8,838 bases of DNA, taken from assembly GCA_045649545.1 (NCBI GenBank), contig JAZRQE010000006.1:1-8838 (forward strand). The letters are read 5' to 3'. This document shows positions 1-6,405 of the stretch, one piece after another; within the stretch, counting starts at the first letter, position 1, and each line of letters opens with the position of its first letter. This DNA is from UMGS172 sp045649545 (GTDB taxonomy: Bacteria > Bacillota > Clostridia > Oscillospirales > Acutalibacteraceae). The notes beneath the pieces were generated by a model, which saw only the letters and a program-made list of their open reading frames with translations, had not been told where the DNA came from and did not search any database. The position numbers and the translations under genes are program-made.

Positions 1-1035
1 GGTATGGCGTTTAAGGGAGCAGGTGCGTTAGACCCTCGCGGTTATCCTATACTTTATGTTGGCTTGGGCGATAAAACCGCAGAAGGCAAGTATCCGAGAA
101 TGTTTATTATCAACCTTTTGGATTGTTCTATTATGTACCAACGCGGTTATAGTGAAAGTTTCAACTTACGTCCGTGGCGTGCGTTTGACTCGTCTCCGTT
201 AGTCCACGCCGAAACCGATACTTTAATTTGGCCGGGTGAAAACGGACTGCTTTATACAATTAAACTTAACACTAAATACGATAAGGCGGCAGAAACTCTG
301 TCGATTGACCCTTCGGAGCCGGTAATGGCAAGGTATAAGACCTCTTTGGGCGGAACTTATGGGTATGAGTCGAGTGCGGTATTGGTTGAAAATTACGTTT
401 ATGTTGCCGATAATAGCGGTATGATTTTCTGCGTCGATGTTAACACAATGAAACTCAAATGGGCTCAAAAGGTTTATGACGATACCAATGCAACTCCTGT
501 TTTCTCTTGGGAAAACGGCAAAGGGTATCTTTATACCGCTTGTTCAACCGAAAGGTTGGGGGATAAGTGCTATATCATCAAGCTTGATGCCTCGACCGGT
601 GCTAAGGTTTGGGAAAAATGTTTTGACGGCATAAACTATGACAAAATGGTTTCAGGCGGTGTGTTAGGCTCGCCGGTGTTGGGTAAATACGGCACAAATT
701 TAGAAGGATTGGTTATTTATCCGATAGCTAAGATTAACGGCTACTCTAAAGGTTCGCTTGTGGCACTTAATACCGAAACAGGTGAGGTTGTTTGGGAAGA
801 AACGATGAGCCGTTATTCGTGGAGCTCGCCCGTGGCGTTGTATGACGACAACGGTGAGGGATACCTTATTCTTTGTGACAGTGGCGGTAACGTTAAGCTT
901 ATTAACGGTAAAACCGGAGAAACCTTGAGTTCGATTAATTTAGGCAGTAATATTGAGGCATCTCCTGCGGTGTTTAACGATATGTTGGTAATAGGCACAC
1001 GCGGTCAAAAGGTTTACGGAATTAAAATAGGTTAA
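1..1035 (+). CDS. PQQ-like beta-propeller repeat protein, 3' part only
   Basis: C-terminal 343 or more residues of a beta-propeller protein. The frame is open to the first base of the window (a Gly codon precedes the Met at base 4), so the gene very probably begins upstream and that Met is internal. Counting from it, blade-like repeats follow the pattern 'hydrophobic strand, G-x-[VL]-x-x-[LV]-[ND]-x-x-T-G-x-x-x-W'. Examples are VDVNTMKLKW (144-153), LDASTGAKVW (194-203), LNTETGEVVW (255-264) and INGKTGETLSS (300-310), with 'SSP/ATP/ASP' turns opening blades at 63-65, 163-165, 222-224, 274-276 and 319-321. This is the PQQ_2/PQQ_3-like repeat type (BamB-like or quinoprotein-like fold). Such proteins in Clostridia are usually secreted or cell-surface, but any signal peptide would lie outside the window. 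No catalytic function can be assigned, and binding of PQQ itself is not implied. Confidence 0.85.
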   Translation, partial: GMAFKGAGALDPRGYPILYVGLGDKTAEGKYPRMFIINLLDCSIMYQRGYSESFNLRPWRAFDSSPLVHAETDTLIWPGENGLLYTIKLNTKYDKAAETLSIDPSEPVMARYKTSLGGTYGYESSAVLVENYVYVADNSGMIFCVDVNTMKLKWAQKVYDDTNATPVFSWENGKGYLYTACSTERLGDKCYIIKLDASTGAKVWEKCFDGINYDKMVSGGVLGSPVLGKYGTNLEGLVIYPIAKINGYSKGSLVALNTETGEVVWEETMSRYSWSSPVALYDDNGEGYLILCDSGGNVKLINGKTGETLSSINLGSNIEASPAVFNDMLVIGTRGQKVYGIKIG

Positions 1036-1047
1036 CTATTGATTTAC

Positions 1048-1075
1048 GGGACGCCGAGCAGGCGTCCCTGAATTT
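1048..1075 (+). terminator. Rho-independent terminator of the beta-propeller gene
   Basis: A perfect 8-bp stem (GGGACGCC at 1048-1055 with GGCGTCCC at 1061-1068) encloses the 5-base loop GAGCA and is followed by a short T-rich tail (TGAATTTTG). It lies 12 bases after the stop codon and separates this gene from the rpsF operon. Confidence 0.75.
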
Positions 1076-1095
1076 TGTATAAGATAAAATAATTC

Positions 1096-1124
1096 TTGAC
1101 ATTTTAGATAGTTGTTGTTATAAT
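1096..1124 (+). promoter_or_regulatory. Consensus sigma-A promoter of rpsF-ssb-rpsR
   Basis: TTGACA at 1096-1101 and TATAAT at 1119-1124 match consensus exactly with a 17-base spacer, and a TGT at 1116-1118 supplies an extended -10 (TGn). The expected transcription start is near 1131, giving a leader of about 83 nt before rpsF. The strength fits a ribosomal-protein operon. Confidence 0.92.
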
Positions 1125-1157
1125 GTTTCATGCTATTGAGCATTATTATGTAAATAG

Positions 1158-1202
1158 CTCCTTGCACTTGAAGAATATCAAGTGCCATAAGTCCAAAAGG
1201 AG
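1158..1202 (+). promoter_or_regulatory. rpsF leader structure that can sequester the ribosome binding site
   Basis: In the leader, CTCCTT (1158-1163) is exactly complementary to AAGGAG (1197-1202) in the rpsF Shine-Dalgarno. Stacked directly on this helix is a perfect 8-bp hairpin (GCACTTGA 1164-1171, TCAAGTGC 1178-1185, loop AGAATA). An 11-base one-sided bulge (1186-1196, CCATAAGTCCA) is left between the inner hairpin and the Shine-Dalgarno. Autoregulatory S6:S18-binding leaders are known in front of rpsF in many bacteria, and they also place a conserved bulge next to a hairpin. I do not see the CCG trinucleotide expected there, so identity with that class is inference. Confidence 0.5.
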
Positions 1203-1213
1203 GTGTAAACGAA

Positions 1214-1498
1214 ATGGTTACTAACAAGTATGAAGCAACTATGGTTTTCTCCGTTGCAAACGGTGAGGAGGCCACTACCGCATTGGTAGAAAAGTTCAAG
1301 GCTTTGGTTGCAGAGAACGGTACCGTTGAAAACGTTGACGATTGGGGTAAGCGCCGTTTGGCATATCCTATCAACGACGAAACCGAGGGATACTACATCA
1401 TCGTATCTTTCGAAAGCGTACCCACTTTCCCTGCAGAGCTTGACCGTGTAGCAAAGATTACCGACGGTGCTCTTAGAGTTATGGTCATTGCTAAATAA
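1214..1498 (+). CDS. rpsF: 30S ribosomal protein bS6
   Basis: 94-residue protein of normal bS6 length with the expected features: N-terminal YEATMVFS strand, an acidic/amphipathic helix, the DDWGKRRLAYPI core (about residues 43-54), then EGYYIIVSFE and C-terminal VMVIAK. bS6 binds the 16S rRNA platform as a heterodimer with bS18, whose gene is last in this operon. The start is fixed by AAAAGGAGGTG (1195-1205), 8 bases ahead of the ATG. It is the first gene of rpsF-ssb-rpsR, a conserved bacterial operon, and its translation may be controlled by the leader hairpin just upstream. Confidence 0.97.
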   Translation: MVTNKYEATMVFSVANGEEATTALVEKFKALVAENGTVENVDDWGKRRLAYPINDETEGYYIIVSFESVPTFPAELDRVAKITDGALRVMVIAK

Positions 1499-1517
1499 TT
1501 TTGGGAGGATACATTAA

Positions 1518-1952
1518 ATGAATGTTGTCGTTTTGGTCGGTAGATTGACCGATAATCCCGAACTTCGTCACACTAATTCAAACATTTCTGTGACAAGATT
1601 TTCTATTGCTGTAGACCGTGCATACCGTTCAGGAGAAGAGAGACAGGCTGATTTCATCAACATCGTTGCATGGCGTCAGACTGCTGAATTTATTACCACC
1701 TATTTCAAAAAAGGTCAACGTATCGGTATTGAGGGTTCACTTCGTATGAACCAGTACACCGATAAAGACGGTAATAAACGTACAACCTATGAAGTTGTTG
1801 TAAATAATGCTCACTTTGTAGAAAACAAGCGTGACAGTGGTAATGCAGGTGGATTCACTCCTGCAGAAACTCAAACCGCTCCGCAGTCTTTCTCGAACAG
1901 TGACTCCGGTGATTTCAGTGAAATCGCATCGGATGACGATTTACCGTTCTAA
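1518..1952 (+). CDS. ssb: Single-stranded DNA-binding protein
   Basis: 144 residues. The OB-fold occupies roughly residues 1-105: it begins MNVVVLVGRLTDNPELR and includes FSIAVDR, ADFINIVAWRQTAEF, YFKKGQRIGIEGSL and TTYEVVV. A low-complexity linker rich in T, Q, S and G follows. The protein ends in the acidic tip SDDDLPF, the partner-docking peptide typical of bacterial SSB. It coats single-stranded DNA as a tetramer during replication and repair. The start follows GGGAGG (1503-1508) by 9 bases, and the gene lies 19 bases after rpsF. Its position between rpsF and rpsR is the canonical arrangement. Confidence 0.97.
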   Translation: MNVVVLVGRLTDNPELRHTNSNISVTRFSIAVDRAYRSGEERQADFINIVAWRQTAEFITTYFKKGQRIGIEGSLRMNQYTDKDGNKRTTYEVVVNNAHFVENKRDSGNAGGFTPAETQTAPQSFSNSDSGDFSEIASDDDLPF

Positions 1953-2011
1953 AGAAAATCTCATGCCTTGAATACAAGGTTTCTACTATTATTAAAGGAG
2001 GTCGCCTTAAA

Positions 2012-2251
2012 ATGGAAAAGAACGAGAGACCCATGCACCGCAAACCCAGAAAGAAGGTTTGCCACTTCTGTGTAGACCGTGCAGAGTTTATTGATTACAA
2101 GGATGTTGCAAAGCTCCGTAAATTTATTTCCGAGCGTGCAAAAATTCTTCCCCGCCGTGTGACCGGTACCTGTGCTGCTCACCAGCGTGAACTCACCACT
2201 GCTATCAAGCGTGCACGTTATGTTGCATTGCTTCCTTATGTAGCAGACTAA
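2012..2251 (+). CDS. rpsR: 30S ribosomal protein bS18
   Basis: 79 residues with the bS18 signature: basic N-terminus, IDYKDVAKLRKFISERAKILPRR and the TGTCAAHQR segment. It binds 16S rRNA as a heterodimer with bS6. It carries Cys17-x2-Cys20 and Cys54-x2-His57, four potential zinc ligands, so this appears to be the metal-binding (C+) form; zinc binding itself is inferred. AAAGGAGGT (1994-2002) precedes the ATG by 9 bases. It lies 59 bases after ssb, with a small 5-bp hairpin at 1966-1979 in the gap, and is the last gene before a strong terminator. Confidence 0.97.
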   Translation: MEKNERPMHRKPRKKVCHFCVDRAEFIDYKDVAKLRKFISERAKILPRRVTGTCAAHQRELTTAIKRARYVALLPYVAD

Positions 2252-2263
2252 TGTGAACAAAGT

Positions 2264-2297
2264 AAAACCGACTGCATTTTGATGCAGTCGGTTTTTT
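2264..2297. terminator. Bidirectional terminator between rpsR and the helicase-loader operon
   Basis: A perfect 14-bp stem (2264-2277 with 2282-2295) has the loop TTTG, an A-run on the left and a T6 run on the right (2292-2297). It therefore has a U-tract on either strand. It lies 12 bases after the rpsR stop and 3 bases beyond the stop of the converging minus-strand gene, so it probably serves both operons. Confidence 0.92.
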
Positions 2298-2300
2298 GTT

Positions 2301-3269
2301 TTACTTTAATGCTTGCTTGGCTTTGATAAGCCTGATGTCATTGCCAAAACAAGGGCAGATAGAGTAGCTTCCGATAATTCTTGACGCAACACGCTCACCG
2401 TAGGTTTCGCTGATTTGCTTAATGTCAAGGTTGGTGCTGATTATTGTAGAAAGTCCACGCATTAAACGTGTGTTAATTATATTGTAAACACAAGAAACGC
2501 TCAACTGTGTTGAAAATTCCGCACCCAAATCGTCCAAAATAAGCAAATCGCAGGAGTTAAGACTGTCGATTTTATCGGTAGAGCCTGAACGGTCAAATGT
2601 TTCGCGGTTTATTTGGTTAATCAAATTTTGTGCCGAGCCGTAAATCACACTATGACCTTTAGCCAAAATCTCATTTACAATGCTTAACGAAAGGTGAGTT
2701 TTACCTAATCCGCTACGTCCGGTGAACAGTATGTTTTGACCGTTAGGGAATGTTTCGCAAAAACTTTTGCAGGATTTTAAAACCGCAGTCATCTGGCGTT
2801 TTGGTGATATTCCGTGCTCATTTTTCTCTTCACTGTAGAAAGAAAGGTCAAAGTTTTCAAAGGTAGAACTTTCAAGTGGCATATCGCCCGAAAGCCTTGA
2901 GTATTGCGTTTTAGCAGCCAATGCTTTTACACAATCGCACAACTTACCGTTATAATATCCGGTGTCACGGCATTTTTCACAGAATACTGTGGGTTTTTCA
3001 GGCATATTTGCTTTCTTTACGATTGCTTTTTTGCGGTCATTTAACTCGGTGATTTCACTGCGGAGAGTTTCCGCAGTTTTTGTGTCGCCCGAAAACATAA
3101 CGAGGGCAAGCTTTGAGCTTTTTATGTTTAATTGAGTTTCAATTTCGGTTAATTCAGGGTGGAAGTTATGAATTTCATCGCACAACTGATGATAAGCCTT
3201 TTCGGCATTGTCGCGTCGGTTAAGTACAGTTTGTAACGCTTCATTTAAAATCTCGTTAGAAAAAGCCAT
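2301..3269 (-). CDS. dnaI: DnaI/DnaC-type AAA+ replicative helicase loader
   Basis: 322-residue ATPase. The N-terminal part (about 1-90) is helical and charged, followed by a cysteine cluster Cys97-x2-Cys100 ... Cys111-x-Cys113 that probably binds zinc, as in DnaI. The AAA+ domain has Walker A GRSGLGKT (184-191), Walker B LLILDD (242-247), a sensor-1 region ending in Asn280 (STN) and the GERVASRI box (291-298) with the expected arginine-finger Arg297. Family members bind the replicative helicase and load it at origins or restarted forks. The ATG immediately follows the stop codon of the upstream DnaD-domain gene, and its ribosome site (GAGGAGG on the minus strand) lies inside that gene's last codons, so translational coupling is likely. 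It could equally be labelled dnaC; this naming differs between E. coli and Bacillus. Confidence 0.9.
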   Translation of the reverse strand: MAFSNEILNEALQTVLNRRDNAEKAYHQLCDEIHNFHPELTEIETQLNIKSSKLALVMFSGDTKTAETLRSEITELNDRKKAIVKKANMPEKPTVFCEKCRDTGYYNGKLCDCVKALAAKTQYSRLSGDMPLESSTFENFDLSFYSEEKNEHGISPKRQMTAVLKSCKSFCETFPNGQNILFTGRSGLGKTHLSLSIVNEILAKGHSVIYGSAQNLINQINRETFDRSGSTDKIDSLNSCDLLILDDLGAEFSTQLSVSCVYNIINTRLMRGLSTIISTNLDIKQISETYGERVASRIIGSYSICPCFGNDIRLIKAKQALK

Positions 3270-4205
3270 TTAACAGTCCTCCTCGTTTTTAGAGATAAGT
3301 CCGCTGATAAAGTCGGAATAATCGCTTGGGGTGTCATTTTTTGTAGGTTGAGCCTTTTTAGTGTTTAATTTGTGTATATCCTCAACCGTTTTGACACCGG
3401 CTTTGTGCCATTCGGAAATAATTTTTTTGATATAGGGCATTTTAAATTCTGAAATGGTGTCAACACATGTATCGTATGCCATTTTAATAATGTCTTGTCC
3501 GTAGCCCCATTCGGTGACCCACATGTCAGCAGTTTCAAGCTCTAACTTTGAGGGTTGACGCTTTGGTAAATCCATTGCAGTCTGAACAACGTGCCAAGCA
3601 GATTTGCGGCGACCCATGTCAATCAAGCGTTGCTCGGCGGCTTCAATATCTTCAACGCCGTCGTTAACCCATTCCACAGCAATACGCTCGATAAATCCAA
3701 TGTTAGAGCGACCTTCGGTTACGGCATAACCCACAATCATCATAATAAGTGAGGCAGAAAGACCTAAATCGTCATGCAGCCAAACAAGGGTAGATGCTTC
3801 GCTCTGGCGTAAAATATGACCGAGCTTTTGTTCAGATTCGCGTAAAATAAAGGCAATTTCGGGGTCTTCAAGACCGCGGCGTGCAATTTCGTCACGTCCC
3901 GGTTTTACAGCGGCACTGCGTACGGCTTTGGGTTTCTTTTCAGGCTCTGCGGCAGGCTTAACTTCTGCAGTGGTACATAAAACCGAACGCTCAACCCAAA
4001 AGTCAAGGCTGTCGCGGACTGAATATTCATCTAATTTCAATGCTTCACAGATTGCGGTAACGTCATACTGCTTGTCTGCATTTTTCAAGCACCACAATAA
4101 GACCTTCAGGCTTTCGCCCGAGGCCAATTTTAAATGTTTATCTGTAACCGAAGCGGGAACGGCAAACATAGCCGTTAATTCCGCAGGATTTAAGTAATAT
4201 CCCAT
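3270..4205 (-). CDS. DnaD/DnaB-like primosome protein
   Basis: 311 residues. The N-terminal region (about 1-80) looks like the winged-helix DnaD/DnaB domain (SLKVLLWCLKNAD, VTAICEALKLDEYSVRDSLDFW). A charged, Ala/Pro/Lys-rich linker spans 80-105. The C-terminal half appears to contain two DDBH2 (DnaB_2) helical modules: about 115-190, with GFIERIAVEWVNDGV, and about 220-277, with the characteristic YIKKIISEWHKAGVKT. Two such modules resemble Bacillus DnaB or DnaD-family relatives. These proteins remodel origin DNA and recruit the DnaI loader with its helicase, and the loader gene follows with no gap. The ribosome site is weak (GGGG at -10 to -7, then AAGG close to the ATG). Function is inferred from family and neighbour. 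Confidence 0.88.
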   Translation of the reverse strand: MGYYLNPAELTAMFAVPASVTDKHLKLASGESLKVLLWCLKNADKQYDVTAICEALKLDEYSVRDSLDFWVERSVLCTTAEVKPAAEPEKKPKAVRSAAVKPGRDEIARRGLEDPEIAFILRESEQKLGHILRQSEASTLVWLHDDLGLSASLIMMIVGYAVTEGRSNIGFIERIAVEWVNDGVEDIEAAEQRLIDMGRRKSAWHVVQTAMDLPKRQPSKLELETADMWVTEWGYGQDIIKMAYDTCVDTISEFKMPYIKKIISEWHKAGVKTVEDIHKLNTKKAQPTKNDTPSDYSDFISGLISKNEEDC

Positions 4206-4224
4206 ACCTTACCCCATAAACGTA

Positions 4225-4466
4225 TAATTTACATTCATTATAATGGTTATGGTTAGTCGAAACATATCTGTTTCGACACAAAATCTTTGATTTTGTAACA
4301 AGTTTTCAAAGAAAATTTGTCCATATCCATTACAATGATTGTCGCACAAAATCAAATTGCACAATTTGATTTTGTTAGAGCCACTTAGAAGTGGCTCGTC
4401 GAAGCGCTTGTTAGCGTTTCGACAAACTACAATCATTATACCATTCATTATAATAAATGTAAATAA
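4225..4466. repeat. MITE-like element with terminal inverted repeats and six hairpins
   Basis: The ends are an 18-bp terminal inverted repeat with 17 of 18 matches (4228-4245, TTTACATTCATTATAATG, against 4446-4463). TAA flanks both sides directly (4225-4227 and 4464-4466), as a 3-bp target duplication would. Inside are six consecutive hairpins: 4256-4277 (8 bp, GTCGAAAC arms), 4278-4296 (8 bp, ACAAAATC arms), 4298-4320 (10 bp with one G-T), 4346-4375 (13 bp, perfect), 4378-4397 (GAGCCACTT arms) and 4398-4423 (10 bp with one G-T, GTCGAA arms again). The first and last hairpins share arms and sit symmetrically, so they can also pair across the whole element. No transposase is encoded. This fits a non-autonomous element, but copy number cannot be seen in this window. 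Confidence 0.75.
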
Positions 4467-4510
4467 CATAAATTTTAATTTGAAAAATAAAATTTTCGAA
4501 AATTAAGTTT

Positions 4511-4556
4511 GAGAAAAATCGAGAAAATAAGAGAAAATCGAAGAAAATAAGAGATT
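4511..4556. repeat. 20-bp A-rich tandem repeat, about 2.2 copies
   Basis: Copy 1 (4511-4530) and copy 2 (4531-4550) are near-identical GAGAAAA...GAAAATAA units. A third copy begins with GAGA at 4551 and decays. The tract lies 40-80 bases upstream of the rplM -35 box. A-tracts phased this way could bend DNA or act like an upstream promoter element; that role is inference. Confidence 0.6.
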
Positions 4557-4590
4557 GTGAAATTTATTTTAATTTTTTGAAAATTTGGTG

Positions 4591-4619
4591 TTGACAAGTG
4601 AAATACTGTGTGGTATCAT
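4591..4619 (+). promoter_or_regulatory. Sigma-A promoter of rplM-rpsI
   Basis: TTGACA (4591-4596), a 17-base spacer, then TATCAT (4614-4619), five of six to consensus, preceded by TGG (4611-4613) as an extended -10. The start site is expected near 4626, leaving a leader of about 36 nt. That seems too short for the known L13 leader RNA. The promoter also rules out a start at the ATG at 4608, which would lie upstream of the transcript. Confidence 0.88.
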
Positions 4620-4661
4620 ATCAAGGCTGAATTTAAGAATTTTAATTTGGAGGAAAACTTT

Positions 4662-5090
4662 ATGTCTACTTTTATGGCAAAGACAGGCGAAGTTACCCGT
4701 AAGTGGTATATTATCGACGCTGCAGGCAAGCCGTTAGGCCGTGTTGCTGCAAAAGCTGCCGATGTTCTTCGCGGTAAAATTAAGCCCACTTTCACTCCTC
4801 ATGTTGACTGTGGCGACCATGTTATCATCATCAACTGTGAGAAGGCAATTCTCACCGGTAAGAAGTTAGAGAAGAAGTACTACTACCGTCACACCGGTTA
4901 TATCGGTGGTTTGAAGAAGGTTCAGTATTCCACTTTAATGGCTACAAGACCTGAACTTGCAATGGAACTTGCCGTTAAGGGTATGGTTCCCGATACTACT
5001 ATCGGCAGACAGGCTCTTACCAGATTACGCGTCTACAAGGGCAGCGAGCATATGCATGCAGCACAGAAGCCCGAAGAGATGGCATTTTAA
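4662..5090 (+). CDS. rplM: 50S ribosomal protein uL13
   Basis: 142 residues, the normal uL13 length. It begins MSTFMAKTGEVTRKWYIIDA and contains GKPLGRVAAKAADVLRGK, TPHVDCGDHVIIINCEKAILTGKK, YYRHTGYIGGLK and the C-terminal LRVYKGSEHMHAAQKPE. This early-assembling protein binds 23S rRNA. The start is chosen because GGAGG (4649-4653) stands 8 bases ahead of it; a longer in-frame reading from 4608 begins upstream of the likely transcription start and adds 18 residues unlike the family. It is followed by rpsI after 18 bases, the universal rplM-rpsI pair. Confidence 0.97.
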   Translation: MSTFMAKTGEVTRKWYIIDAAGKPLGRVAAKAADVLRGKIKPTFTPHVDCGDHVIIINCEKAILTGKKLEKKYYYRHTGYIGGLKKVQYSTLMATRPELAMELAVKGMVPDTTIGRQALTRLRVYKGSEHMHAAQKPEEMAF

Positions 5091-5108
5091 TTGAAGGAGG
5101 ATATACTG

Positions 5109-5507
5109 ATGTTTGAAGGAAAGCCTTATTTCTATGGTACCGGCAGAAGAAAGAGCTCTGTAGCTCGCGTTCGTGTATATAACGGTACCGGTAAAATCAC
5201 CATCAACGACCGTGATATTGAAGATTACTTCGGTCTTGAAACCTTAAAACTTATTGTTCGTCAGCCCTTGGCTTTGACCGATACAATGGATAAGTTTGAC
5301 ATTGTTTGCCGTGTTGCAGGCGGCGGTGTAACCGGTCAGGCCGGTGCAATCCGTCACGGTTTGGCACGTGCACTCCTCCAGTTCAACGAGGAACTCCGTC
5401 CTGAGCTTAAGAAGGCAGGCTTCTTAACTCGTGACCCGAGAATGAAAGAGCGTAAGAAATACGGTCTTAAAGGTGCTCGTCGCGCACCCCAGTTCAGTAA
5501 GCGTTAA
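5109..5507 (+). CDS. rpsI: 30S ribosomal protein uS9
   Basis: 132 residues with the uS9 signature: YGTGRRKSSVARVRV near the N-terminus, GKITINDRDIEDYF, the GGGVTGQAGAIRHGLARAL segment and the basic C-terminal tail ending RAPQFSKR, which reaches the P-site tRNA in the ribosome. The start is the ATG at 5109, preceded by AAGGAGG (5094-5100) at 8 bases. An in-frame TTG at 5091 would place that ribosome site inside the coding sequence and is rejected. Co-transcribed with rplM and ended by a strong terminator. Confidence 0.97.
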   Translation: MFEGKPYFYGTGRRKSSVARVRVYNGTGKITINDRDIEDYFGLETLKLIVRQPLALTDTMDKFDIVCRVAGGGVTGQAGAIRHGLARALLQFNEELRPELKKAGFLTRDPRMKERKKYGLKGARRAPQFSKR

Positions 5508-5530
5508 TTGCTTATTTCAAAGAACACACA

Positions 5531-5570
5531 AAACCCCCGAAACCATATTGGTTTCGGGGGTTTACGTTTG
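5531..5570. terminator. Terminator of rplM-rpsI, probably bidirectional
   Basis: A perfect 14-bp stem (5531-5544 with 5550-5563) has the loop ATATT and a CCCCCG/CGGGGG core, followed by TTTACGTTT on the plus strand and TTTTGTGTG on the minus strand. It lies 23 bases after rpsI and 27 bases beyond the stop of the facing SHOCT gene, so it can end both transcripts. Confidence 0.9.
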
Positions 5571-5590
5571 CTTTGATTTTTTGTTTATAA

Positions 5591-6403
5591 TTAAAGTTTG
5601 CTGATAATTTCTGCTCTTTGAGCTTGATATTTTTCTTCTGTAATTATACCGAGGTCAAGTTTGTCTTTTAAGTTCTTTAATGCCTGCTCAGGATTCATCT
5701 TATCCGCTTTTGCTTTTCCTTTTTCGGGTGATACAGAAAGGATAGCAGGGATTTTGCTTTTTAATCCAAACAAAAGCAAAGTTATATAAAGCGAAATTCT
5801 GCCAATCGAATGCAAAGGTGTTGTTAAAATATATAAATAAAGAGAATGTTCTATAAGCGCTTCTATATCATATATAAATATTTCAAATGAAATTAATGTC
5901 TCACATAACAACAATAACGACATAGAAATGATAATAAATATTTTTTTATTAAAGCCCTTAAGAGCACTTATTACAGCGAGAATTGAACAAACAAGTCCTG
6001 CCATTGGAAGAATACAATTTATTCCATAAGGCAAAAAGGATATGTAATAAGTAAAATATACAGTACTGATATCCATGTGCAATGACAAGTAGAGTACATC
6101 ATCGATAGCACAGAGAACGAAAATACTAAAGATTATCGGAATGAGTACCGTTGCTTTAAGCTTGCTATGGAATTTAAAAAGATAAATAACCAATAAAACA
6201 ACAGGTGCAAGTCCTAATATAAAAGAAAGAATATCTTCTAAATCCCAAAAATATGATGGACGTACTGCTAACTCATAACTAGGATAATAAAAGAAATATC
6301 CAGCACAACTTAATACTGTGCATATAAGTGCGATTATCGACAAGGACTTAATCAACGAATTGCAATTTAAAGTTCTGCTATTTTTTGTTATTGTGTTTTC
6401 CAT
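5591..6403 (-). CDS. Multi-pass membrane protein with C-terminal SHOCT domain
   Basis: 270 residues with about six predicted membrane segments (near 19-39, 56-77, 84-104, 121-147, 154-177 and 187-213). After a charged linker (225-236) comes a short SHOCT domain (about 237-270): NPEQALKNLKDKLDLGIITEEKYQAQ, with the hallmark L-x-x-L-x-x-G-[IL]-I-T-x-x-[EQ]-[YF] pattern. SHOCT domains are short helical modules at protein ends that may mediate oligomerisation; the membrane part is unrecognised and no function is assigned. The gene starts 2 bases after the upstream SHOCT gene, with GAGGT overlapping that gene's last codons. It is visibly more AT-rich than the neighbouring ribosomal genes, with many ATA and TTA codons, which hints at weaker codon selection or acquisition. 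Confidence 0.75.
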   Translation of the reverse strand: MENTITKNSRTLNCNSLIKSLSIIALICTVLSCAGYFFYYPSYELAVRPSYFWDLEDILSFILGLAPVVLLVIYLFKFHSKLKATVLIPIIFSIFVLCAIDDVLYLSLHMDISTVYFTYYISFLPYGINCILPMAGLVCSILAVISALKGFNKKIFIIISMSLLLLCETLISFEIFIYDIEALIEHSLYLYILTTPLHSIGRISLYITLLLFGLKSKIPAILSVSPEKGKAKADKMNPEQALKNLKDKLDLGIITEEKYQAQRAEIISKL

Positions 6404-6405
6404 AG

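Larger units (their letters stand above)
4206..4661. other. Gene-free region between dnaD-like gene and rplM
   Basis: 456 bases without a credible gene separate two divergently transcribed operons. From left to right it holds a short leader for the minus-strand operon, a 236-bp nested inverted-repeat element (4228-4463), a strongly A/T-rich stretch with a 20-bp tandem repeat (4511-4556), and the rplM promoter and leader. The minus-strand promoter is not obvious. The best -10 (TATAAT, 4242-4237 on the minus strand) lies inside the left terminal repeat of the element and lacks a convincing -35. Confidence 0.7.

Noticed and set aside
1036..1374. 112-codon minus-strand open frame over the rpsF promoter and 5' half
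   Set aside because: It is antisense to a certain gene and its terminator/promoter region, and there is no ribosome site.
1995..2008. AAGG...CCTT hairpin over the rpsR ribosome site
   Set aside because: Only four pairs with the ribosome site in the loop; too weak to call a regulatory structure.
4256..4423. CRISPR-like repeats in the hairpin cluster
   Set aside because: The repeated units are inverted arms of differing sequence and spacing, not direct repeats with unique spacers of equal length.
4209..4469. An 86-codon minus-strand open frame covering the nested-hairpin element
   Set aside because: It lies wholly within inverted repeats, has no ribosome site, and its translation mirrors the hairpin arms and does not resemble a protein.
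4608..4661. Eighteen extra in-frame codons before rplM
   Set aside because: The ATG at 4608 lies inside the spacer of a good promoter, upstream of the expected transcription start, while a proper ribosome site precedes the ATG at 4662.
5091..5108. TTG start for rpsI
   Set aside because: It would put the AAGGAGG ribosome site inside the gene and adds residues not typical of uS9; the ATG at 5109 has correct spacing.
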